Shown here in pieces: positions 31,907-39,223 of a DNA stretch of 64,000 bases (its first letter is position 1; each line of letters opens with the position of its first letter). A program made the translations under genes and the position numbers. This DNA comes from CAVZYN01 sp963779515 (GTDB lineage: Bacteria; Pseudomonadota; Alphaproteobacteria; Rhizobiales; Hyphomicrobiaceae). Where the stretch lies: the NCBI GenBank assembly GCA_963779515.1, contig CAVZYN010000017.1:310001-374000 (forward strand), in the 5' to 3' direction. The notes beneath the pieces were generated by a model. That model was not told the DNA's origin, did no database searches, and saw only the letters and a program-made list of their open reading frames with translations.

Positions 31907-33643
31907 ATGCGTACGTCGCGGCATTGTCTGAAACAGGTGAGGCGCGCCCTTGTGGCTGCGTTCCTCTTCAGCGGGTTCATCAACCTGCTGATGCTGGCGC
32001 TGCCGCTCTACACATTGCAAGTGTTCGAGACCGTCGTTCCAACGGCGAGTGTCGAGACCCTGACATTACTGACATTGATGGCGGCTGGCGCGGTGATCGC
32101 GCTCGGCTTGCTCGAGGGTGTCCGGGATCGTTTGATGCTGCGTGCGGGCTTGTGGCTCGATCACATGCTCGGCCGCCATATTCTGGAAAACGGCCTCAAG
32201 CTCGGGCAGCCGACCGTCGAAATAAAGGCCGATGCCAAGGCTCTGGCGGTGGTTAAAAGCATGATTTCCGGCGGTGCCATGGTCGCAATTTTCGATGCAC
32301 CGTGGGTTCCGGTGTTTCTTGTGGTGCTGTTGTTCGTGCACCCGGCAATGGCCGTTGTCGCGGCTGTTTTCGCGGCTCTTCTCATCGCGATTGCCATCAT
32401 GCAGACGTTGACGACGTCGCGTCTGCACCAAGAGCATGCGCGCGCGCAGGAGCGTGCCGAGCAGTGGTGGCAGGCGGTTGCGGGCAACGCGGCGCTGACC
32501 GGATCACTTGGCCTGGCGCCCGGTGCGTCGGCGCAGTGGGAGCGGTTCAATCGGGGGGCAATTGCCGCGGGATACTCGCTCGGCAAGCGTTCGAACTTCT
32601 TGCGGACGATCGCGCGTTCGGCGCGCGTTGCTTCGCAAATCGCGATTTACGGTATGGGTGCGTGGCTGGTGATCCGCAATGAGATCACGCCGGGCGCCTT
32701 GGTCGCCAGTACGTTGTTGCTGGGACGGGCACTTGCGCCGCTTGAAGCGCTGGTGTCGTCATTGAAAGGCGTGCAAGGCGCGCTGGCGGCGTATCGCCGT
32801 CTTCGCGGGATGCAACCTGATGCGCAGAGCCCGCACATCGAGCGTGGCGATACGGCGATCAAAGGCCGGATCTATCTCAAAGAGGTGACGTGTTATCATC
32901 CGCAGCGCCGCTTGCCGGCGTTGAGAGGCGTCAGCTTTCAACTCGAGCCGGGCGAAAGCCTTGGCATTGTCGGGCCGAACGGGTCGGGCAAGTCAGCGTT
33001 GGCCGCGCTGTTGGGCGGCGCGTTGGTCCCGAGCCACGGCGTTGCCGATCTCGATGGGCTTCCGATTGCCAAGTGGCAGCGCGGCGAGGCCGAGGTTCCC
33101 ATCGGCTATCTGCCCGATGATCCCATGCTGATCGAGGGTACCGTCCACGAGAACATCGCGCGCTTTCGTGATGCCAGTCTGATGGCTGTTGCACGGGCGG
33201 CCATGCGCGCCGGTGTTCATGAGGATCTGGCCGCGTTGCCTTCGGGCTATGATACGCCGGTTGGACCCAATGGCAGTGGGCTTTCGTTGCGGGAACGGCG
33301 CGCGGTTGCGCTTGCCAGAGCGCTGTTCGGATCGCCGCGCCTCGTCATTCTCGATGAGCCGGAAATCGGGCTCGATGGTCAAAGCGTCAAGCGTCTGATG
33401 CGGGTGCTCGCGGCCCTCAAGAACGAGGGCGTTGGACTGATTATCGCGACGCAGGATCCACGGCTGCTGCACTTGACCGACAAGGTCGCTGTGATGGGCG
33501 CGGGCGCGCTGCACACATTTGGGCCAAGCCGTGATCTCGCGCGCCAGATGGCTGGACCACAGGCGGGGCCACAGGTTTTGGGCGATGCGCTGTCCAGTCA
33601 ACAGGGCCTGCATCTGCACGCGGGAGTTCGCGCGCATGCTTGA
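31907..33643 (+). CDS. type I secretion system permease/ATPase (PrtD/HlyB-like ABC transporter) with atypical ATPase motifs
   Basis: 578-aa fused permease-ATPase that energises export of RTX substrates. About five transmembrane helices lie in residues 14-290 (FLFSGFINLLMLALPLYTLQ, VPVFLVVLLFVHPAMAVV and others). The nucleotide-binding domain follows with Walker A GPNGSGKS (356-363) and Walker B LVILDEPE (479-486). Three motifs deviate. The Q-loop position is Asp404 (YLPDD instead of YLPQD). The signature is LSLRE (459-463) instead of LSGGQ. The switch His is Gln516 (ATQDPRLL instead of ATHDPRLL). Either the enzyme is slow or modified, or it needs another ATPase. Its gene overlaps the membrane-fusion protein gene by 8 nt. 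No TolC-like gene is nearby. Confidence 0.88.
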   Translation: MRTSRHCLKQVRRALVAAFLFSGFINLLMLALPLYTLQVFETVVPTASVETLTLLTLMAAGAVIALGLLEGVRDRLMLRAGLWLDHMLGRHILENGLKLGQPTVEIKADAKALAVVKSMISGGAMVAIFDAPWVPVFLVVLLFVHPAMAVVAAVFAALLIAIAIMQTLTTSRLHQEHARAQERAEQWWQAVAGNAALTGSLGLAPGASAQWERFNRGAIAAGYSLGKRSNFLRTIARSARVASQIAIYGMGAWLVIRNEITPGALVASTLLLGRALAPLEALVSSLKGVQGALAAYRRLRGMQPDAQSPHIERGDTAIKGRIYLKEVTCYHPQRRLPALRGVSFQLEPGESLGIVGPNGSGKSALAALLGGALVPSHGVADLDGLPIAKWQRGEAEVPIGYLPDDPMLIEGTVHENIARFRDASLMAVARAAMRAGVHEDLAALPSGYDTPVGPNGSGLSLRERRAVALARALFGSPRLVILDEPEIGLDGQSVKRLMRVLAALKNEGVGLIIATQDPRLLHLTDKVAVMGAGALHTFGPSRDLARQMAGPQAGPQVLGDALSSQQGLHLHAGVRAHA

Positions 33644-34622
33644 TGCGATGGACCACCTCGAGCGACCTTTACGGACTGGCGTGGATCAGCCGAAAACCGC
33701 GGCGCGTCTCGATATTCGTGGCCCGCTGGTGATGGGCATACTGGTTCTGGTGCTGTTTTTCGGTGCTGGGCTTGGCGCCGCGGCGCTGGCGCCGATCGAT
33801 CGCGGTATCACGTTCCCTGGAGCATTGATCGTCGAGTCCAAGGTCAAGGCGATCCAGCATCAAAAGGGCGGGATCGTCGGCCGTATTCATGTCACCGAAG
33901 GCGCCGATGTCGACGCCGGGCAATTGCTGGTCAGTCTCGATACCAAATCGCTGGACGATCAGATCGCGGCATTCAGGGCGCAAGCTGACGCCGCACAAAG
34001 ACAGCTGATGCTGGTCCGGCAAGAGGCCGCGACCATGACGGATTTGGCCGATCGCAAACTTGCCGCGCGGTCACGCGTGCTGACGCTCGAGCGGCAAGTC
34101 GCCGAAGTCGAGAAAGAGACGGCGGGGCTCGCCGCGCGGATTTCGATCGCCGAGCAGGAGTTGATGCGATCGGAGGTGCGGGCGCCGGTGGCGGGGCGCG
34201 TTCTGTCGCTCGCCGTGCACGGACCGGGCGCGGTTATCGCGGCCGGCGGCACCGTCCTCGAGCTTGTTCCCAAAGACGATCGCCTGGTGATCGAGGGCCG
34301 ATTGGCGCCGCTGCACGTCGATGCCGTGAAGCCGGGCCTGAAGGCCAAAGTCTGGCTGACGTCGTTGAGCTGGCGCGAACAACGTCCATTGAGCGCGAAG
34401 CTTGCCTGGATCTCGGCGGATACGGTCGAGGACAAGCGCTCGGGCGCCGCATACTTCCTGGCACGCATCGAACTCGACGATACACGGTCCGAGATTTCGA
34501 AGGTTGTCACACTGCACCCCGGCATGCGAGCGGAAATCCTCGTCGTGACGGGGGAACGAACTCTGCTCGATCAGCTGATCGATCCGATCTTGCGTAACAT
34601 CAACCGCGCTTTTCGCGTCTGA
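33636..34622 (+). CDS. HlyD family membrane-fusion (periplasmic adaptor) protein of the type I secretion system
   Basis: 328-aa adaptor linking the ABC transporter to an outer-membrane channel. A short cytosolic N-terminus and one transmembrane helix (LVMGILVLVLFFGAGLGAAAL, about residues 32-52) precede a lipoyl half-motif (KVKAIQHQKGGIVGRIHVTEGADVDAGQLL). A coiled-coil hairpin of only about 75 residues follows, then MRSEVRAPVAGRVLSL and beta-barrel strands ending GMRAEILVVTGERTLLDQLIDPI, which is typical for T1SS adaptors. It is shorter than usual T1SS adaptors (about 430-480 aa), mainly because of the coiled coil. The ATG at 33636 follows GGGAG at 33622-33626 and overlaps the ABC gene, indicating coupling. 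Confidence 0.88.
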   Translation: MLDAMDHLERPLRTGVDQPKTAARLDIRGPLVMGILVLVLFFGAGLGAAALAPIDRGITFPGALIVESKVKAIQHQKGGIVGRIHVTEGADVDAGQLLVSLDTKSLDDQIAAFRAQADAAQRQLMLVRQEAATMTDLADRKLAARSRVLTLERQVAEVEKETAGLAARISIAEQELMRSEVRAPVAGRVLSLAVHGPGAVIAAGGTVLELVPKDDRLVIEGRLAPLHVDAVKPGLKAKVWLTSLSWREQRPLSAKLAWISADTVEDKRSGAAYFLARIELDDTRSEISKVVTLHPGMRAEILVVTGERTLLDQLIDPILRNINRAFRV

Positions 34623-34641
34623 CGGAAGTTGAGAGACTGCC

Positions 34642-35493
34642 ATGAAGATACCAAGTGTGAAAGTGATCGCGATCAATGGTGCGATGATCGCCACGATGAT
34701 CGGTGGCGCGTACGCGGGCGTGAGAAGCTTTTTTACGCCGCCCGCGGAGGTCTGCTCGAAGCGCTACAACGTGGTGTCCGCAATGGCGCTGGAGCGGTCG
34801 GGCGTGCTCATTTCCGGGGTCGATCTGCAGGCTAGTGCCGCGGGTCAGGATTTGGGCGTGATCCAAAACGTCAGCATCCGGCGCACGGCGCAGGGGCCGT
34901 CCACGACGGTGATGGGGGTTCGCATTCCGGCCGGCGATACGGATGCTCCGAAGGGCATTTCGTATCCGTGGTCGCCGCGCGTGTTGCAGGGGAAAACGGC
35001 TGGCTGCTTGTCGTATCATGCCTTCATTCCACAGGACTTCGTTCTGGGTCCGAATGGTGGCACGCTGCCGGGACTGTCTGGCGGCTTGACCACGGGCGAT
35101 GATAAGTCCGGCGGTTCGGTGCGCGTTTGGCCGATGTGGACGCACAATGGCGGCGCGGCCATCGTCGCACGCGTTGCCACCAAAAGCGACGATGTCGCCA
35201 CAATGCCCTACAGTCGCGAGGGCGTGGAACTTCCGCGGGGCCGTTGGGTCAGTATCGAGCAAGAAGTCGTGCTCAATGCAGCGAACGAACAGAACGGGCT
35301 GATCCGGCTCTGGCTCGACGGCGAACTCGCCGTGGAGCAGACCAAGCTCAAACTGCGATCGGACGCGAACGTGCGGCTGACCGGAGTGGCAGCGAACGTC
35401 TACTATGGCAACTCGATCGAGGGGCGCGTGCCTCCGCAGCCGAAGGCGCCGACGATCTGGTTCTCGCCGTTCGAGGTGCGGGCGAGCAACTAA
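34642..35493 (+). CDS. polysaccharide lyase family 14-like secreted protein
   Basis: 283-aa protein with an N-terminal hydrophobic segment (VIAINGAMIATMIGGAYAGV) acting as signal peptide or anchor. The domain from about residue 95 onward resembles PL14-type alginate/glucuronan lyases: SYHAFIPQDFVLGPNGGTLPGLSGG, SVRVWPMWTHNGGA, PRGRWVSIEQEVVLNAANEQNGLIRLWLDGELAVEQ, and a closing PTIWFSPFEVR. These are jelly-roll strands common to that group. Activity has not been shown for most bacterial members, so a carbohydrate-binding role is possible. Last gene of the exopolysaccharide/RTX/T1SS cluster, 19 nt after the adaptor gene, so probably cotranscribed. It could trim or release the polymer. Confidence 0.7.
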   Translation: MKIPSVKVIAINGAMIATMIGGAYAGVRSFFTPPAEVCSKRYNVVSAMALERSGVLISGVDLQASAAGQDLGVIQNVSIRRTAQGPSTTVMGVRIPAGDTDAPKGISYPWSPRVLQGKTAGCLSYHAFIPQDFVLGPNGGTLPGLSGGLTTGDDKSGGSVRVWPMWTHNGGAAIVARVATKSDDVATMPYSREGVELPRGRWVSIEQEVVLNAANEQNGLIRLWLDGELAVEQTKLKLRSDANVRLTGVAANVYYGNSIEGRVPPQPKAPTIWFSPFEVRASN

Positions 35494-35495
35494 GC

Positions 35496-36503
35496 TCAAC
35501 CGGCCAGCTTAGCGATCTGGTCAAGAGTCTTGGCGTCGACAGCGATGCCGTTGCGGCTGGCGGTTTCGCGGAGTGCGATGCGTCTTTGACCAGGCAAGCG
35601 CGTGCCGGAATCGGTCTCAATCATTTCAGCTAAGTCCGCGAAACGTTCAGCGAAGGCTTCGCGTCCAGCAAAGGCGCCCGGATCGATGGTGAGCAGCAGT
35701 TGGCCAACACCGGGCGGCGGGCCGTCGCCGTCAAAGAACGACGAGGCTTCCGAGGCGAAGCACGCACCTGTCAGGCCGGCGGCCAGGATCTCGACCATCA
35801 TCGCAAGTGCTGAGCCTTTGGCGCCGCCCAATGGAACGAGCGTACCCTTGAGGGCGGCGTTGGCATCGGTCGTCGGCTGGCCGTGCTCGTCGAATGCCCA
35901 CCCTGCAGGGATTGATTCGCCTTTTTGAGCGGCGGTCATGATCTTGCCGCGCGCGACTTGCGAGAGCGCCAGATCAATCACGACGGGCGGGCGATCGTCG
36001 AGGGGCGCGGCGAACGCAATGGGGTTGGTGCCGAACACCGGTTTGCGGCCGCCCCAGGAGGTCATGGCGTGCGGCGTGTTCGAGAACGCAAGCGCGATCA
36101 GGCCTTTCTCGGCGAGGCGCTCGCAATGACGGCCCATGACGCCGCCGTGGTGCGATCGCGTCAGACCGGCCGCTGCAATACCGGCGTTGGCCGCCAGTTC
36201 GGGCAGATCTGCGATCGCCAGGTCGATGGCGGGGTAGGCGAAGCCGTTCTTGGCGTCGATCATCACCGATGCGGCGCGGGTCTGATGGGCCGTTGGGACG
36301 GCGTGGCCGTCGACTTTCCCGGATTTGGCTTGGGCGGCATAGCTTCCGACGCGCGAGATTCCGTGACCCTTCTGGCCGTCGATCTCGGCTTGCGTGAGTG
36401 CGCGTGCGACGGAGGCGGCATTTTCTGGTGTTGTGTTCGACGCCATGAGCGCGGCGGCGATCAGCTTTTCGAGTTCGGCTGGCGCGATCGTTGTGGTGCT
36501 CAC
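35496..36503 (-). CDS. comC: Ldh family NAD(P)-dependent oxidoreductase, probable (R)-sulfolactate dehydrogenase
   Basis: 335-aa malate/L-lactate/sulfolactate dehydrogenase of the Ldh2/YlbC type (not the classical Rossmann LDH). Family motifs: EIDGQKGHGISRVGSY with the catalytic His, SHHGGVMGRHCE, FSNTPHAMTSWGG, FGTNPIAFAAP, and LGGAKGSALAMMVEIL. Context suggests it reduces 3-sulfopyruvate to (R)-sulfolactate, the substrate for SuyAB. The start is a GTG overlapping the slcC stop (GTGA), so it is translationally coupled and last in the suyA-suyB-slcC-comC operon. An ordinary malate or other 2-hydroxyacid dehydrogenase cannot be excluded from sequence alone. Confidence 0.78.
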   Translation of the reverse strand: MSTTTIAPAELEKLIAAALMASNTTPENAASVARALTQAEIDGQKGHGISRVGSYAAQAKSGKVDGHAVPTAHQTRAASVMIDAKNGFAYPAIDLAIADLPELAANAGIAAAGLTRSHHGGVMGRHCERLAEKGLIALAFSNTPHAMTSWGGRKPVFGTNPIAFAAPLDDRPPVVIDLALSQVARGKIMTAAQKGESIPAGWAFDEHGQPTTDANAALKGTLVPLGGAKGSALAMMVEILAAGLTGACFASEASSFFDGDGPPPGVGQLLLTIDPGAFAGREAFAERFADLAEMIETDSGTRLPGQRRIALRETASRNGIAVDAKTLDQIAKLAG

Positions 36504-37438
36504 ACGCGTGCTCCCAGAGCTCTCATGACGTTGTCGACGGTGACGCTGGAAATGCGATCGTTGCTCTCGCGGGTGACGCCAGCGATATGCGGCGTCAGGA
36601 TCAGGTTTGGGGTGCCGGCGAAGATGGCGCCGGTGGCCTTGTCGATCGGCTCAACGTTGAAGACATCGATCGCGGCGCCGCAGAGATGCCCGGATCTCAA
36701 AGCTGCGGCAACGGCGGGTTCGTCAACGACGCCGCCGCGCGAGGTGTTGATCAGCAGCGCGCCCTTGCGCAGCTGCGCCAGTTGTTTTGCGCCGATCAAT
36801 CCCTTGGTCTCGGCGGTCAGCGGGCAATGCAAGGTGAGGACATCAGACTGCGCCAGGAGTTCATCGAGCGACGCGCGTTTGGCATGCGACCAAGCTGTGC
36901 TCGAGGCAGGGACGTAATTGTCGTGGGCGATGAGGCGCATGCCCATGGCGCGGGCGCGCTCGCCGACCGTCTGGCCGATGTTTCCGAAGCCGATGATGCC
37001 GAGGGTCTTGCCGGCGAGCTCCGATCCGCCACCGGTTTTTTCGCGCGGCCACTCGCCACGCATGAGGGCCTCGGTCGATTGGAACGCGGCAAGGCGCATG
37101 AGCATGAGCGCCGAGCCGACGACATACTCGGCGACGGAGACAGCGTTGGCGCCAATGGCCGGGCAGACGGTGATGCTGCGCGCCTTGCAGCCGGGCATGT
37201 CGATGTTGTCGAGGCCGACACCCAAACGGCCGACCACTTTCAGCTTGGGCGCGGCGGCGAGGAGGTCGGCGTCGACCTGGGTGCGATTGCGCACGATGAT
37301 GGCGATGGCGTTGGCCAAGCGCGCCTTCAGTTCGTCGCGCTTGTTCCACAGGGTCGTGTCGATGTGCACCGCGTAGCGTTGCTTCAAGGTCTCGAGGGGA
37401 CCAGGATCGAGAAACTCGGTGACGATGACATCGGCCAT
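36500..37438 (-). CDS. slcC: D-isomer-type 2-hydroxyacid dehydrogenase, probable (S)-sulfolactate dehydrogenase
   Basis: 312-aa NAD-dependent dehydrogenase of the SerA/PdxB superfamily. The catalytic residues are visible: Arg in INTSRGGVVDE, Glu near DVFNVEP, His in LTPHIAGVTRES. The Rossmann loop is LGIIGFGNIGQTVGERARAMG. In the context of suyAB and comC it most likely oxidises (S)-3-sulfolactate to sulfopyruvate, the first half of a stereo-inversion ending in (R)-sulfolactate. The start at 37438 (MADVIVTEFLDPGP) is the family-like N-terminus. The upstream extension to 37564 runs through the hairpin-containing spacer and is not credible. Confidence 0.78.
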   Translation of the reverse strand: MADVIVTEFLDPGPLETLKQRYAVHIDTTLWNKRDELKARLANAIAIIVRNRTQVDADLLAAAPKLKVVGRLGVGLDNIDMPGCKARSITVCPAIGANAVSVAEYVVGSALMLMRLAAFQSTEALMRGEWPREKTGGGSELAGKTLGIIGFGNIGQTVGERARAMGMRLIAHDNYVPASSTAWSHAKRASLDELLAQSDVLTLHCPLTAETKGLIGAKQLAQLRKGALLINTSRGGVVDEPAVAAALRSGHLCGAAIDVFNVEPIDKATGAIFAGTPNLILTPHIAGVTRESNDRISSVTVDNVMRALGARV

Positions 37439-37517
37439 GGTCGCGGAACTCCGTATCGTGGTGGCTGGACGCCGGCGCATCTGTCGGGGTCGCGCATTCA
37501 CTGGCCACACAAAGAAA

Positions 37518-37597
37518 GAAACCGGCGGGCTAAAGCGCTCAAGCCTCAAAGAAGCTCTGCGCATGCACCGCCGGTTTCAGTCCGTCCCCCCGGACGG
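37518..37597 (-). terminator. paired hairpins between suyB and slcC
   Basis: Long-range stem GAAACCGGCGG (37518-37528) / CCGCCGGTTTC (37568-37578) plus a tight hairpin CCGTCC / GGACGG at 37582-37597. They sit in the only large gap (167 nt) of this operon. They could partly terminate transcription or stabilise the suyAB mRNA. Confidence 0.5.
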
Positions 37598-37605
37598 AGA
37601 TGTAG

Positions 37606-38805
37606 TTATGCACTCCTGTAGAGTTTCGTCATCACAAATTCGCGGTGACCGAGGGCTTCCGCCGCCGTGAGCCGGCCATTCGACGTCCGAACGATCATAT
37701 CAATCAATGCGTCGCCGGCCGTTTCCAGGGTCTGTTCGCGGCGCAAAATGCCGGACACGTCCAGATCGATGTGTTCGCCCATGGTGCGGATCGTCTTCGG
37801 GTTTCCGGAGATTTTGATAACCGGAACAATGGGATTGCCGATCACGTTGCCTTGGCCAGTCGGGAAGGTGTGGACGACGTATCCGGCGGCGGCCATCAGC
37901 GTCACGCACTCGGCGGCGGCCGACGACGTGTCCATATAGTAAAGGCCTGGGCCCTTGGCCGGAGCCTCGGCCGGCTCCAGGGCATCGATATAGCGGCACT
38001 TGCGGCCGATCTTTTCCAGGTTGCCAAGCGCCTTTTCCTCAATGGTGGTCAGGCCGCCGGCGATGTTGCCCTTGGTCGGCTGGCTGTCGGAGAGATCGTC
38101 GGTCTTGTGGGCTTCGATGACGTCGTCCTGGTAGGACTTCCACATCTTGTACCACTTGTCGCCGACGGCCTTGTTGATGGCACGCTCGCGCGCCAGGTGC
38201 TCGGCGCCGGTGATTTCAGAGGTTTCGCCGAAGCAGCCGTAGATGCCCTTCGGTATCAGCTTGTCGTACATGTTGCCGACGGTCGGGCAGGATGAGAGGC
38301 CGGTCGTCGTGTCGCTCTCGCCGCACTTGGTCGAGACCCAAAGCTCGGAGATGTCGCACTCTTCGCGCTTCAGTTCGCTCGCCCACTGGACCATCTTTTT
38401 GGTTTCGTAGGAGGCCTTGGCGATGATGGCGATGTCGCCGTGGCCTTCAATGCCGAAGCCGACGACGGGCTTGCCTGATTTTTTGATGCCATCGACGACG
38501 CGCGCGGTCCAACCATCTTCGATGCCGATGACGATGACAGCGGCGACGTTTGGATTGCTGCCGGTGCCGATGAGCGTGCGGAAATGCAAATCGAGGTCGG
38601 CGCCGAATTGCAGGCGGCCGTAGGCATGCGGCAGAGCCATCGTGCCCTTGATGTTGTTGGCGACGGCTTCCGATGCTGCGTTCGAGAGGTCATCGAGAGG
38701 GAGAATGACGACGTGGTTGCGGACGCCGACGCGGCCGTTCTCACGGCGCCAGCCCCAGAACGATAGATTGGATTTTGCTTTTGATTTGGTTGCGGCTTTG
38801 GCCAT
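37606..38805 (-). CDS. suyB: UxaA-type lyase large subunit, probable (2R)-sulfolactate sulfo-lyase subunit beta
   Basis: 399-aa protein of the altronate/galactarate dehydratase (UxaA/GarD C-terminal) family. With SuyA it would cleave (R)-3-sulfolactate to pyruvate and sulfite. Seen: a Lys-rich N-terminus, the start of the lyase domain GRVGVRNHVVILPLDDLSN, the Cys-containing LWVSTKCGESDTTTGLSSCPTVGN, CVTLMAAAGYVVHTFPTGQGNVIGNPIVPVIKI, and DLDVSGILR. The conserved CGESD and PTGQGN segments bind iron and substrate in relatives. The paired small subunit upstream and the two sulfolactate-type dehydrogenases downstream favour SuyB over sugar-acid dehydratase, which remains the alternative. Confidence 0.78.
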   Translation of the reverse strand: MAKAATKSKAKSNLSFWGWRRENGRVGVRNHVVILPLDDLSNAASEAVANNIKGTMALPHAYGRLQFGADLDLHFRTLIGTGSNPNVAAVIVIGIEDGWTARVVDGIKKSGKPVVGFGIEGHGDIAIIAKASYETKKMVQWASELKREECDISELWVSTKCGESDTTTGLSSCPTVGNMYDKLIPKGIYGCFGETSEITGAEHLARERAINKAVGDKWYKMWKSYQDDVIEAHKTDDLSDSQPTKGNIAGGLTTIEEKALGNLEKIGRKCRYIDALEPAEAPAKGPGLYYMDTSSAAAECVTLMAAAGYVVHTFPTGQGNVIGNPIVPVIKISGNPKTIRTMGEHIDLDVSGILRREQTLETAGDALIDMIVRTSNGRLTAAEALGHREFVMTKLYRSA

Positions 38806-38822
38806 GACGCGATGTCTCTCTC

Positions 38823-39110
38823 TTACCAGCGTTTCGTTTTCATATTTTGCACGTGCACGTGCTCGCCGGTTTTCGCGTTGCCGACCATTTTGCCGATGTC
38901 TTCGCCGTACTTGATGACGGTGTCACCGGTCTTGAGGTCCTTCAACGCGATTTTGTGGCCGATCGGGATGTCGTTTTTTGCCTTCAATTTCATGGTCGTA
39001 TCGGTCTCCGTTACGACGCCCAGCATGTCGGTGCCGGCTTTCAAGCCTTCAACAACGACGACGCCGACGTTGTCCTTGGGGCTGTGCACCAGGAAGTGCG
39101 GTGTGGCCAC
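38823..39110 (-). CDS. suyA: SAF-domain small subunit, probable (2R)-sulfolactate sulfo-lyase subunit alpha
   Basis: 95-aa SAF-like beta-clip domain corresponding to the N-terminal part of UxaA-type lyases. The segment ATPHFLVHSPKDNVGVVVVEGL starts it, and DIPIGHKIALKDLKTGDTVIKYGEDIGK carries the conserved GHKIAL and YGxxIG signatures, which contribute catalytic His/Lys residues to the SuyAB active site. The GTG at 39110 has AGAGGGAAA upstream, so the longer frame to 39179 is not used. It precedes suyB by 17 nt. The candidate operator at 39164-39177 lies in its promoter. Confidence 0.8.
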   Translation of the reverse strand: MATPHFLVHSPKDNVGVVVVEGLKAGTDMLGVVTETDTTMKLKAKNDIPIGHKIALKDLKTGDTVIKYGEDIGKMVGNAKTGEHVHVQNMKTKRW

Positions 39111-39163
39111 GGTCTTTCCCTCTCGCTCAGGTTCTGGTTGTGTAGCGGGTCGATGCACCCGAA

Positions 39164-39177
39164 GTCTTATATAAGAC
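39164..39177. promoter_or_regulatory. candidate GntR/UTRA operator between suyA and the regulator gene
   Basis: Perfect 14-bp palindrome GTCTTATATAAGAC. On the minus strand TTGCCG (39199-39194) stands 17 bp upstream of TCTTAT, so the palindrome would cover the -10 region of suyA. Palindromes with a TATA centre are typical for GntR/HutC-family regulators, and such a gene starts 47 nt away. Confidence 0.65.
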
Positions 39178-39223
39178 ATGCTTTGTGGTGGGTCGGCAAG
39201 TGCAATGAACCAAGGCTAACGGG

